Positions 7,600-14,281 of a stretch of DNA of 20,879 nt are shown piece after piece. The position numbers were made by a program, and so were the translations under genes. The notes below the pieces were generated by a model, which saw only the letters and a list, made by a program, of their open reading frames with translations, searched no databases and was not told where the DNA came from. This stretch comes from a virus, in the IMG/VR virus record IMGVR_UViG_3300031754_000021, positions 1-20,879 of that record. One strand, written 5' to 3'. Positions within the stretch are counted from its first letter, which is position 1. Every line of letters starts with the position of its first letter.

Positions 7600-7772
7600 C
7601 AGTTCACGTACTCCCCGCGAAGCGTTTTCTGCTGTACGTACATCACTTTCCCGCCGCAACGCAGAACGGCTTGCGTCCCCGTCGCGGGAAGAAAACCGAT
7701 GTGCTCCGCCGCGCGATTGATCTTCGCAGCGATTCGCAGCATCGTGTAGCTCAAGTTGACAGTCGGATTCAT
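7599..7772 (-). CDS. Small hypothetical protein, 57 aa
   Basis: This short gene is bounded by overlaps at both ends. Its ATG (7772) overlaps the TGA of the 121-aa zinc protein (ATGA), and its TGA overlaps the ATG of the next gene (TGATG). The protein reads MNPTVNLSYTMLRIAAKINR, then AAEHIGFLPATG, a strand-like QAVLRCGGKVMYVQQKT and a short tail. It appears as an N-terminal helix followed by beta strands. I do not recognise the family. Tight coupling on both sides, with no competing frame, is the main evidence that it is translated. Confidence 0.6.
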   Translation of the reverse strand: MNPTVNLSYTMLRIAAKINRAAEHIGFLPATGTQAVLRCGGKVMYVQQKTLRGEYVN

Positions 7773-8134
7773 TGAATCACTTGCCCATGAGCAAACTTCT
7801 TAATCGCTTCCATAGTGAGCCGCTTCTCAAGTCCATGCTGATACGCAGTGAACATCGCGTCGAGCACCATCTTCCGCAAATGATCGTGCTTATCAACGCA
7901 GTGACTACATACCATTGCGTCTTGAAGAATCTTCTTGTACTTGTAACCGACTTTCTTTCCTTGTAGCGGCGGTCCGCTGCACTCGCTGCACTTCATCGGC
8001 AACTCGCTTCTCGGAATCCAGCGCTTGCAGTCGAAGCACCGCCATAGTGGGGGCTTCGCGCGCAAGAGCTTTAATTCGTCGCGCCAATGATGCTGCATCA
8101 TCGCGAGGAATTGCGATGGTTCGAGAGTATTCAC
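7769..8134 (-). CDS. Cys-rich zinc-binding hypothetical protein, 121 aa
   Basis: The start is a GTG at 8134 with AAAGGAG 5-6 bases upstream, right after the TAG of the preceding gene. Three CxxC knuckles are seen: C33-FD-C36, C49-SE-C52 and C76-SH-C79, the last followed by His residues (VDKHDH). This is enough for one or two zinc sites of rubredoxin/zinc-ribbon type. An N-terminal helix and a basic linker (KKVGYKYKK) surround them. It may bind nucleic acid or act as an adaptor, but no named family was recognised. It ends with an ATGA overlap to the 57-aa gene. Confidence 0.7.
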   Translation of the reverse strand: MNTLEPSQFLAMMQHHWRDELKLLRAKPPLWRCFDCKRWIPRSELPMKCSECSGPPLQGKKVGYKYKKILQDAMVCSHCVDKHDHLRKMVLDAMFTAYQHGLEKRLTMEAIKKFAHGQVIQ

Positions 8135-8341
8135 CTAACTCCTTTTCTCGGCGGGAATCTTCGTGCGCGCTTTCTCAGCCGCTTCGAGCTTCGCAACACG
8201 CTCTTCGTGATCTGCGATCTTTCGCTCCAACGAAGCGACGCGCTGCTCGACTGTCTGCGGCGCTGGCGGCTCGGGCCGGACCTGTACGCCATGCTGATGC
8301 TGCGCTGCGTGCTCGCTGCTGCCTTTGAAGTCTGCGTCCAT
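8135..8341 (-). CDS. Small coiled-coil protein, 68 aa
   Basis: The ATG at 8341 follows AAAGGAG (about 11 bases upstream), which lies across the stop of the previous gene. Residues 30-60 (TVEQRVASLERKIADHEERVAKLEAAEKAR) show clear heptad spacing of Val, Leu and Ile, typical of a short coiled coil. The N-terminus is His/Gln-rich. A second open frame on the same strand (8131-8382) is a shadow with no ribosome site. The coiled coil suggests an oligomeric accessory protein. The function is unknown. Confidence 0.65.
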   Translation of the reverse strand: MDADFKGSSEHAAQHQHGVQVRPEPPAPQTVEQRVASLERKIADHEERVAKLEAAEKARTKIPAEKRS

Positions 8342-8342
8342 G

Positions 8343-8921
8343 TTACTTTTTCTCCTTTAACAGTTTCTGTGCTTCCCGCCACTCAATATGCTTCCCGTCG
8401 TGCCCGTCGCAACAATCGTCCCAATCAACTTCACGGTCCTTGTGCTCGCTCATAGCTTGAGAGTACTCGTCCTGCTCTTCAGCCATTACTGTGCAAACAC
8501 CGTCATTCTCCTTAACTACGTCGAAGTGCTTGCAATCAGCGCCTTGCTTGAAGCCGCCGCAGTTCGTGCCCGTAGGCGATTCAGCCCACTCAAGACCGGT
8601 CTGGTCCGCTGCTTTAGCTCCGAGCACTGCCGCGTTATAGACGACTTCATCGTCTCCAACTGCGAGCGGAGTGCCGCCACGCTGATAGAGACAAACTGGC
8701 GTGTAAACTTTTTCGCCCTTCGTAACGCGATCGATAACAATGTCCGGGCCGTGAATCTGGCAGCGATGCTGATTGATGTAAAGAAACGGGCAAACGAAGC
8801 AGGACTTTGGCTGGTTCCCTGTATCCTTGCCGCCAACGAAGCCAAGCGCCCAGCGCTGAACTCCACGTTCGATTTGCATGAGCTTCTTTGCATTGCGCTT
8901 CTCAGCTCCGAATGACGCCAC
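8343..8921 (-). CDS. Cys-rich hypothetical protein with possible metal centres, 192 aa
   Basis: The start is a GTG at 8921 (first residues MASFGAEKRN) with GAGG about 9-11 bases before it, and it lies 5 bases after the preceding gene. Ten cysteines occur: a CFVCPF motif at 41-46, C54, C77, then a second group in TNCGGF, DCKHF and VCTVM, and a CC pair in WDDCCDGHDG. The C41-x2-C44-x9-C54-x22-C77 spacing could hold a zinc ion or an iron-sulphur cluster. The C-terminus is acidic. No family is recognised. It lies among the small genes between terminase and portal, so a role in packaging or head assembly is possible but unproven. Confidence 0.7.
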   Translation of the reverse strand: MASFGAEKRNAKKLMQIERGVQRWALGFVGGKDTGNQPKSCFVCPFLYINQHRCQIHGPDIVIDRVTKGEKVYTPVCLYQRGGTPLAVGDDEVVYNAAVLGAKAADQTGLEWAESPTGTNCGGFKQGADCKHFDVVKENDGVCTVMAEEQDEYSQAMSEHKDREVDWDDCCDGHDGKHIEWREAQKLLKEKK

Positions 8922-8925
8922 ACGC

Positions 8926-9216
8926 TTAGTCCTCTTTCCCTTCTTCGCCGCCGCTAGGCTTCGCTACTGTTCCCTCTGCGCGTCCGGGCATCGTCATCTG
9001 TAGATGTTTCTGTAAATGCGCCATTAATTCTTTGTGCTGTCCAGCAGCGAAGACGTGCATCTCCGGCTTATGCTCGTACGAAGTGAAATGATGCTCAGCA
9101 CTGACACCGCCATTCTCAGCTGGCGTCAAGCGAATATGCTCTAGTTCTTTCGGCGGGATGCGCTTGCGCATCGGCTCCGCTACTGCTTGTTCCTTCATTG
9201 CGCCGTGAGATGCCAT
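8926..9216 (-). CDS. Hypothetical protein, 96 aa
   Basis: The ATG at 9216 has GAGAGGTAAACGATT upstream, in which the ribosome site overlaps the stop of the 35-aa gene. The protein contains PPKELEHIRLTPAENGG followed by HHFTSYEHKPEMHVF and a His/Leu-rich helix (HKELMAHLQKHLQM), with a Gly/Glu-rich disordered end. The middle reads like two beta strands carrying histidines followed by a helix, a layout seen in small phage proteins of unknown function. No catalytic motif can be named. Confidence 0.7.
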   Translation of the reverse strand: MASHGAMKEQAVAEPMRKRIPPKELEHIRLTPAENGGVSAEHHFTSYEHKPEMHVFAAGQHKELMAHLQKHLQMTMPGRAEGTVAKPSGGEEGKED

Positions 9217-9222
9217 AATCGT

Positions 9223-9330
9223 TTACCTCTCAATCCCGTAAAGCGTCCTGAACTTCCCGATTAGCAAATAGTGTAGCGTTGGTTTTCCGACTTCGCTAAC
9301 CGTCATTCGCCACACCATGACTTTTCTCAT
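9223..9330 (-). CDS. Small hypothetical protein, 35 aa
   Basis: An ATGA overlap joins this frame to the stop of the 67-aa gene (the ATG spans 9328-9330 and the TGA 9327-9329). The protein starts MRKVMVWRMTVSEVGK and ends LIGKFRTLYGIER. It looks like two or three beta strands with basic residues. Its TAA lies inside the ribosome site of the next gene, which is typical of coupled phage genes, and it fills what would otherwise be a 110-base gap. Without homology evidence it remains a plausible small gene. Confidence 0.45.
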   Translation of the reverse strand: MRKVMVWRMTVSEVGKPTLHYLLIGKFRTLYGIER

Positions 9331-9530
9331 CGCCCAAGCACCCGATTCGCTTTCGCCCTAATTCGAGCCGCGCTCGAAGCACTCAACTTCCCACGCTTAA
9401 CCATCTGCGTCACACGAGCCTTTGCGTTCGCTGCGTGCGAACGGTCGGGTATCGGATACTTCCTGCTACCCGGCAAGCCGAACTTACTCGACGGCAGTTT
9501 GTTGCGGCGCTCGGCTCGGAGTTTAGCCAT
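9327..9530 (-). CDS. DUF6582-like small basic protein, 67 aa
   Basis: The motif NKLPSSKFGLPGSRKYPIPD, then RSHAANAKARVTQM and a closing IRAKANRVLGR, matches a short module ('R..Lp.saFaLPg.RkYPI.D.sHArnAlaRv....') that occurs alone or fused to phage head-maturation and scaffold proteins, catalogued as DUF6582 as far as I recall. The function of the free form is not known. The ATG at 9530 overlaps the end of the large terminase gene by 8 bases, with GAGG upstream. The protein is very basic, which fits nucleic acid or virion association. Confidence 0.8.
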   Translation of the reverse strand: MAKLRAERRNKLPSSKFGLPGSRKYPIPDRSHAANAKARVTQMVKRGKLSASSAARIRAKANRVLGR

Positions 9531-10893
9531 ATCTGATACCTCGCGCGACTGTCGATGGATGCGACTTGGGTTTCTCTTTTACCGGCCCTTTAATCGACAC
9601 CGCCGCCGTACGAAAAGCATCTGCGTCGTGCGAAGCCCAATCATGTAGCGGATTACGCGAATACGTTTTCAAGTCTTGATTGAATTCATATTGATAGCAA
9701 CGCAGACCGTGCAAACCGACACGCTGCACGTTGTCGCCAGTACGCAGCTCGACTTCGCACTTCTCGCTATCGAACCAGCACTTAGGGAAGATCGCGCGCG
9801 AGGCGGCGATGCCATCCTCGACGCTGAGTTTACGGACTACGTGAACGCGCTCTTTTCCGAACGTGTCAGCAAGCTGCTCTTGCACGCTGCGACCGCTGCC
9901 GTATTCGTGAACGCCTGCATCCCACGGCAAATAATGATTCCCGTAAACGTACGGGCGCTCCTGCATCTGCTTGACAGTAGTCGCGAGCGAACCCATCTCG
10001 TCCGCGATAAAGTCAATGAAGCGAAACTCAAAGCCAACGCTTTGCGCGAGCCACACGCGGGCATGGGCAGGACCGATATCCCAAAACGTATTGACTAGAA
10101 CTGACGTTTCCCACGGCACGCGCGTAACGCGCTGCTCATTGACCGCCGCGCGCATCTCTTTCTTGTAGACAGCACCTTCGACTGTCGAACGCAATTCTCC
10201 GCCAAAAACGTGCGCACACTCTTCCGGGTCGCGCTTCATTAAATTATCGCGCTCTTTCGAGAGCGTGCCAGTGAACCAAGGATTATCCTCCGAATATAAC
10301 CGCTGTACGCAAGCATTCTCAGGCTTCGGGCCTTTTACGAAAATCTTGTAAACAGGGTCGTCTTCAAACTCAGGGTTAAAGTCAAACCAAATCTCGCTCT
10401 CATGCCGCTTATCACCAATCACGATGTCTTTGCGAATCGTCGGCATGACGATATTCAACGAGCGCTTACTAAACGCTTCCGCTTGCGAACCCCACGCTAT
10501 ATCGACAGCTTCGTACGACTTAAGGTTGTCAACGCTCTGCCGAACGCCGGCGAAGAAAAACTCCGTGCCGTTCTTCCCGATAATGTGCTTCTGGAAGCGC
10601 TCTTGATAAAACTCACTCAAGTGCATCAACGCGATTTGATCCGTAAGCGTCTGATGAACTGATTCTTCTATCGAGCGCATTGTCTCGCGGAAGCAGAGGA
10701 CGCGAATACCTTTATTGCCGTATTGCTGTGACCAGCCAGACCAGAGTAAATCCGGCTGCTTGCCAATAAGTAGCAGCGCTCTTGCAATGCTCCACGACTT
10801 CGCGCCCGCTCCGCGCCCGCCGTACGGCACTTTGTAGCGCCACGGTTGAAACAGAAATTCCATCTTCGGCGGGAACCAAACATCAACGTTCAT
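9523..10893 (-). CDS. terL: Terminase large subunit, 456 aa
   Basis: I place the start at the ATG at 10893 (MNVDVWFPPKMEF), because the open frame further upstream lies inside the small terminase gene. The ATPase domain has a Walker A-like GGRGAGAKSWS at 25-35, an adenine/coupling region (IRVLCFRETMRSIEES), a Walker B region (VDIAWGSQAEAFS, 130-142) and PTIR...SEIWFDFNP as motif III. The nuclease domain has WDIG, DFIADE, YLPWDAG and the final HDWASHDADAFR with clustered acidic residues. It packages DNA into the procapsid through the portal and cuts concatemers. The Walker B segment lacks the usual acidic pair (VEEA or VEQA in relatives, here GSQA). Small terminase, by 11-base overlap, is directly upstream. 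Confidence 0.93.
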   Translation of the reverse strand: MNVDVWFPPKMEFLFQPWRYKVPYGGRGAGAKSWSIARALLLIGKQPDLLWSGWSQQYGNKGIRVLCFRETMRSIEESVHQTLTDQIALMHLSEFYQERFQKHIIGKNGTEFFFAGVRQSVDNLKSYEAVDIAWGSQAEAFSKRSLNIVMPTIRKDIVIGDKRHESEIWFDFNPEFEDDPVYKIFVKGPKPENACVQRLYSEDNPWFTGTLSKERDNLMKRDPEECAHVFGGELRSTVEGAVYKKEMRAAVNEQRVTRVPWETSVLVNTFWDIGPAHARVWLAQSVGFEFRFIDFIADEMGSLATTVKQMQERPYVYGNHYLPWDAGVHEYGSGRSVQEQLADTFGKERVHVVRKLSVEDGIAASRAIFPKCWFDSEKCEVELRTGDNVQRVGLHGLRCYQYEFNQDLKTYSRNPLHDWASHDADAFRTAAVSIKGPVKEKPKSHPSTVARGIRYG

Positions 10894-11218
10894 CGTCTGG
10901 CTTTCGATTGTCGCCGAACTTGATCGTATGCTCGACTGGACCGCCGTCTGCGCCGGTGACTTCAACGCGCTCGATTGTCTTTCCCTCAACGCGCTCGTTG
11001 ATTTCCTTGAAGTGAGAAGCGCTTCCGCCTTTAATTGCATGCTTGAGAGCAGCAAGAACATAAGCGCGAGCTTTTTCAGGATCGGAAAGAATTTCTTGTA
11101 GCGCTTCTGTGATCGGAAGTTTCTTCGGCCTGCCGCCAGGATTGCCAGACTGACCGGGGAGCCATCCTTTGCCTGTGATTCCACCGCGTTGCTTCTCGCG
11201 TTGATCTGTACGGTCAAT
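10883..11218 (-). CDS. terS: Terminase small subunit with non-canonical ATT start, 111 aa
   Basis: The frame between 11230 and 10883 encodes a good small terminase but contains no ATG, GTG, TTG or CTG. An in-frame TAG lies four codons upstream of an ATT at 11218, and GGGGAG is placed 7 bases before that ATT. The protein starts (M)DRTDQREKQRGGITGKGW and continues LPGQSGNPGGRPKKLPITEA, the 'G.FlPGqSGNPgGRPk' DNA-binding leader of phage small terminases (DUF5681-like). It ends with KEINERVEGKTIERVEV. The small subunit recognises the packaging site and hands DNA to the large subunit. The stop overlaps the large terminase start by 11 bases. A sequencing indel could also explain the missing start. 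Confidence 0.8.
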   Translation of the reverse strand: MDRTDQREKQRGGITGKGWLPGQSGNPGGRPKKLPITEALQEILSDPEKARAYVLAALKHAIKGGSASHFKEINERVEGKTIERVEVTGADGGPVEHTIKFGDNRKPDDER

Positions 11219-11434
11219 GAGCGGTCTCCCCTAGAAGCTTCGCGGGCACCGTTTCTCGTGGGGCGATCACAGTGCCCGCAAGTGGGTTGTGCTGTTCCTG
11301 AGGCAAAGACGCTCCGCTCGTCAACCAAGTCCTTGAAGCGCGTTGAGTGCGAAGCGTCACGTTGAGACGAGAGTAAGCGCTAGGCAGGAACGAAAGTCTA
11401 GCCAATTTTATTCGCTACGCGCGCGTACTCCGTC

Positions 11435-11630
11435 TGCACTCTTGCACTCTTCTATATAACTTATACATATATAGAGAGTTAGCGGAAGAGTACGTACTAC
11501 ACCCTTCCTTGCACTGTTGCACTCTTCCTATTGCTCAAGAGTGCGCTTGCACTCTTCCATTTTGCACTGTTCAACTCTTTTATTTTCTAGTGTTTAAGCG
11601 CCAAGAGTGCAAGAGTACTTAGAGTGCAAG
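11435..11630. repeat. Cluster of TGCACTCTT iteron-like 9-mers in both orientations
   Basis: Exact TGCACTCTT occurs at 11435-11443, 11443-11451, 11518-11526 and 11548-11556. TGCACTGTT occurs at 11510-11518 and 11563-11571. The reverse form AAGAGTGC occurs at 11537-11544 and 11603-11610, and AGAGTGCA at 11621-11628, with a degenerate AAGAGTACT at 11611-11619. Adjacent copies share their end base, giving an 8-bp period where tandem. Between the first two copies and the rest lies an AT-rich segment with arms TCTATATA and TATATAGA. Confidence 0.8.
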
Positions 11631-11660
11631 AGAGAACTCGAATTCCTCGAAAAAAAGTGC

Positions 11661-11688
11661 TTTACTTAGTATAGAAAACGTATATACT
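11661..11688 (+). promoter_or_regulatory. Sigma70-like promoter for the replication operon, bracketed by an inverted repeat
   Basis: A -35-like TTTACT (11661-11666, 4 of 6) and a -10 TATACT (11683-11688, 5 of 6) are separated by 16 bases, upstream of the first rightward gene. Arms AGTGCTT (11656-11662) and AAGCACT (11704-11710) flank it, and GTATATAC is a short palindrome across the -10. A repressor could bind these arms; that is inference. Confidence 0.6.
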
Positions 11689-11723
11689 CGCTAGTCGTTT
11701 TCGAAGCACTGAGGGGTGCGATC

Positions 11724-11939
11724 TTGCTGCCATCCGAGTTGACTGTCGCTGAAGCGATGCGCTTCAGTTCCTATACGCGGGTTCATCTCTACAACCTCAT
11801 AACCGCCGGCAAGTTACGTTCGAAGCGCGCAAAGATGCGTGCTGGGCCCATCGTCATACTAATCGACCGCTTATCGCTCGAAGAATATATGCGCGAACAG
11901 GGGCGTCCGGTCAATGGCGAGCAAGCAAACAATTCTTGA
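11724..11939 (+). CDS. Small helix-turn-helix (excisionase/MerR-like) DNA-binding protein, 71 aa
   Basis: The protein begins LPSELTVAEAMRFSSYTRVHLYNLITAGKLRSKRAK, in which a 'LTVAEA......S..TV..LI..GKL.s.r' pattern is typical of excisionase-type winged helix-turn-helix proteins (helix_turn_helix_17 type). It closes with a strand and IDRLSLEEYMREQG, the usual wing plus helix. The start is TTG at 11724, with GAGGGG about 7-8 bases upstream; a second TTG 15 bases further on is an alternative. It is the first gene after the promoter and overlaps the primase-helicase start by 26 bases. It may autoregulate the divergent promoters or bind the repeats nearby. Its role as excisionase is not supported, since no integrase is seen. 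Confidence 0.7.
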   Translation: MLPSELTVAEAMRFSSYTRVHLYNLITAGKLRSKRAKMRAGPIVILIDRLSLEEYMREQGRPVNGEQANNS

Positions 11940-13794
11940 AGCAGCGCTCTATTACGCGCAGCGCGGTTGGCGTGTCGTGCCCCTTTCGGAGCGCGATAGA
12001 GATAAAAAGATAGTTCCACGTCCAGGTAAAGTCCCGATCATCGCAGAATGGCCAGTAAACGCCTCGACGGACTTCGATACGATTCACGATTGGTTTAGAG
12101 AATACCCGTTTGCAAATGTCGGCATAGCTACAGGCGAGAAGAGCGGTATCTTTGTCCTCGACGTTGACGGCGAGCAGGGCGAAGCGTCGCTCATTGATCT
12201 CGAAACGACGTTTGGCAAGCTCCCGCAAACATACGAAGTAGAGACATCGCGCGGCAGGCATTTGTATTTCGCACAGCCGTTAGGTGTGCGAACGAAATCT
12301 TCTGCGAGCGAAACGGAAATCGGCTTGAAGCTTGATGTTCGCGGCGACGGTGGCCAAGTTGTAGCTCCGCCCAGTATTCATCCTGAAACTAAGAAGCAAT
12401 ACAAAGTAAAGCGCGACGTTGCTCCAGCGCCAGCCCCTAAATGGCTGCTCGATCTCGTAAACGCCGCTCGTCAGAATCGCCGCTTAACCGATAATCTGAT
12501 ACCTGATAAAGTCAAGAAAGGTTCGCGCAATGCTGAGATGACACGCATCGCTGGTAAGCTGCGAAGGCAAGGAAGCACCGCTGCTGAGATGTTAGCGTTC
12601 ATGAAGCAAGCAAATACAGATAGATTCTTCCCGCCACTGAAAGACTCTGATCTTGTAACGATAGCGAATTCGATTGCGAAGAAAGACCCGGCGCGCGTCC
12701 TTATCGACGGACGCTTAAACGAAGCGGAATTCGTTATCTCGTTAGCCAGTGAGGGTAAAGACGAACCTACTACGTGGCGCTGGCCGCTATTCCTTCCGCG
12801 CGGGATGCTAATAGGTTGGGGCGGCGACCCCGGACTCGGCAAGAGCACGATGGCTTATACAGTAGCGGCGGCGATTTCAAAAGGCGACGCACTACCGGGA
12901 GATGACGGACTAGAAAAGTACGAGCCATCGAACGTCATAATTCTAAGCGCAGAGGATGACATTAATAAGACGATCAGGCCGCGTCTTCGCGTCGCTGGCG
13001 CAGATATGAAGCATATAAAAATCATCGCTGCCTTAACGAACGTTTCGCAGCCAGTTTCGTTTCCGCAACACTTGACCCAGCTCGCGGAGATCGTGCGCGA
13101 AAGCTCCGCGTCGCTTGTTATTATCGACCCGCTCGACGCGTTTCTCGGCGAAGATATCGACTCGCACAAGAATGCGGAGGTCAGGCGTGCAATCATGCCG
13201 CTCGCGCAGATAGCGGAATCGACGAACGCGACAGTCCTTATATTAGGACATTTGAACAAGTCTTCGAATTCAAGCGTGATGTACCGCTTTGGCGGGAGCA
13301 TCGCATTTACGGCAGCGCCGCGTGCTTGTTTCGCGTTCGCTCCGAGCGAAGATGGAACGGAAGGCCATCGCATCTTCGCGTGCGTGAAGACGAACGTCGG
13401 CAAGATGCCGAAGTCGTGGAAGTACGAGATCGTCGATCAGCACGTCGAAGGCATCGGCGGCGTCGCGAAGATTCACTGGCTTGACCAGAGCGAAGAGACC
13501 GCAGAGAGCGTGCTATCGAGCAATGGGAACTCGAAGCATACGTCGCTGCAAGATGCGAAAGACTTCTTGCGCGAGACGCTAAAGGATGGGCCGCGCTTAT
13601 CGACGGAGATCGATAAGGAATGTATCGAGAACGGCATCTGTAAGGGACGCACCTTGAAAGCAGCGCGTAAGGAAGTAGCGAAAAGCTGGAAAGTCGGATT
13701 AGTTTGGTATACGGCGCTGAAAGGTTTCGATTTCAGTACTTGGAAAGAAGGCTTACGAGAGCCGGGAGAAGACGATGAGACTAATGGATTTTGA
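11914..13794 (+). CDS. Primase-polymerase / RepA-like helicase fusion, 626 aa
   Basis: The N-terminal Prim-Pol domain spans about 1-185. It has a conserved start (AALYYAQRGWRVVPL), then GKVPIIAEWP, a metal-binding DVDG at 83-86, TSRGRHLYF ending near 119, and DVRGDGGQVVAPPS at 141-154. A PriCT-like helical domain follows (about 199-257, GSRNAEMTRIAGKLRRQG). From about 285 a RecA-like ATPase (AAA_25/RepA type) shows Walker A GGDPGLGKST at 303-312 and Walker B LVIIDP at 401-406, then ILGHLNKS. A single protein that primes and unwinds DNA is typical of phage and plasmid replication modules. GAGC precedes the ATG at 11914. The next gene starts within its last 20 bases. Confidence 0.92.
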   Translation: MASKQTILEAALYYAQRGWRVVPLSERDRDKKIVPRPGKVPIIAEWPVNASTDFDTIHDWFREYPFANVGIATGEKSGIFVLDVDGEQGEASLIDLETTFGKLPQTYEVETSRGRHLYFAQPLGVRTKSSASETEIGLKLDVRGDGGQVVAPPSIHPETKKQYKVKRDVAPAPAPKWLLDLVNAARQNRRLTDNLIPDKVKKGSRNAEMTRIAGKLRRQGSTAAEMLAFMKQANTDRFFPPLKDSDLVTIANSIAKKDPARVLIDGRLNEAEFVISLASEGKDEPTTWRWPLFLPRGMLIGWGGDPGLGKSTMAYTVAAAISKGDALPGDDGLEKYEPSNVIILSAEDDINKTIRPRLRVAGADMKHIKIIAALTNVSQPVSFPQHLTQLAEIVRESSASLVIIDPLDAFLGEDIDSHKNAEVRRAIMPLAQIAESTNATVLILGHLNKSSNSSVMYRFGGSIAFTAAPRACFAFAPSEDGTEGHRIFACVKTNVGKMPKSWKYEIVDQHVEGIGGVAKIHWLDQSEETAESVLSSNGNSKHTSLQDAKDFLRETLKDGPRLSTEIDKECIENGICKGRTLKAARKEVAKSWKVGLVWYTALKGFDFSTWKEGLREPGEDDETNGF

Positions 13795-14251
13795 AGCGCA
13801 AAGAGACAAGATGGAGTGCCGCCGCTGCGGAAGCACTAGCCTAGAAAGCTATAAGCCGAATAACGGCAACCATGTTGGCGTCCGCTGTACCGCTTGCGGA
13901 TGTAAAGACCCAATAGAGCAGGGCGTTTGGTGGCTCGCGCAAGACGGTAGTAGGGAACATCTTCGCAAATCGAAGCATAACGTCGCTGAAGTTTGGCAAC
14001 GCTGGGGGAATCACTGCGCGTTTTGCGGTAAGAGCGGAAGTCTATGCGAGCGTCTCGGAATCAGCCGCCAAGCGCAGCACGTTTATCCTATCATGTTCGG
14101 CGGAGCGGAAGACGGCCCGGTAATTCCGATCTGCGCGCGTTGTCAGGAAATGACGAGGCCATTACTACTCGAAACTCGTTCTATTTCGGACGCTCTTGCT
14201 GAACTGGACGTAAAGCCAAAAGCAAACGGATTGTTCAGCGATAGGCGGTGA
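13775..14251 (+). CDS. Zinc-ribbon HNH-like endonuclease, 158 aa
   Basis: The N-terminal half has a C15-RR-C18 and C38-TA-C41 pair, a small zinc ribbon. The C-terminal half has C81-AF-C84, then AQHVYPIMFGG (100-110) and C120-AR-C123, followed by a helix. The order CxxC, H-x2-P-x2-GG, CxxC is that of HNH nucleases with a structural zinc. Such proteins nick or cut DNA and, in phages, may help packaging, recombination or homing. The start ATG at 13775 has GGGAGAAGACG before it and overlaps the primase-helicase by 20 bases. After the TGA the same frame stays open for 73 more codons into the zinc-finger gene. Confidence 0.7.
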   Translation: MRLMDFEAQRDKMECRRCGSTSLESYKPNNGNHVGVRCTACGCKDPIEQGVWWLAQDGSREHLRKSKHNVAEVWQRWGNHCAFCGKSGSLCERLGISRQAQHVYPIMFGGAEDGPVIPICARCQEMTRPLLLETRSISDALAELDVKPKANGLFSDRR

Positions 14252-14281
14252 CTTATCTACGATGCGCTATATTCTCCGAAC

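Larger units (their letters stand above)
11219..11723. promoter_or_regulatory. Divergent intergenic region: candidate replication origin and transcription switch
   Basis: This 505-base stretch separates the leftward packaging/head block from the rightward replication block. I see no convincing gene in it. It contains an inverted repeat GCGGGCAC/GTGCCCGC (11242-11249 and 11272-11279) near the small terminase start, a cluster of 9-bp repeats (11435-11630), an AT-rich inverted repeat (11451-11475), a perfect palindrome AGTACGTACT (11489-11498), and a rightward promoter bracketed by a second inverted repeat. A 63-codon open frame at 11214-11405, minus strand, has only a TTG start and no ribosome site. 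Repeats plus an AT-rich segment next to a helicase-primase gene resemble an iteron origin, but operator function is equally possible. Confidence 0.6.

Noticed and set aside
10894-11328. N-terminal extension of the large terminase frame
   Set aside because: Those 145 codons lie mostly inside the small terminase gene in another frame and look like noise. The terminase motifs begin just after the ATG at 10893.
11214-11405. 63-codon minus-strand frame upstream of small terminase
   Set aside because: It starts at TTG without a ribosome site and has no recognisable motif. Its only support is the ATTGA junction with the small terminase, so it was not listed as a gene.
11435-11630. CRISPR array
   Set aside because: The repeats are only 9 bp, in both orientations, with irregular spacing, and no repeat-spacer structure is present.
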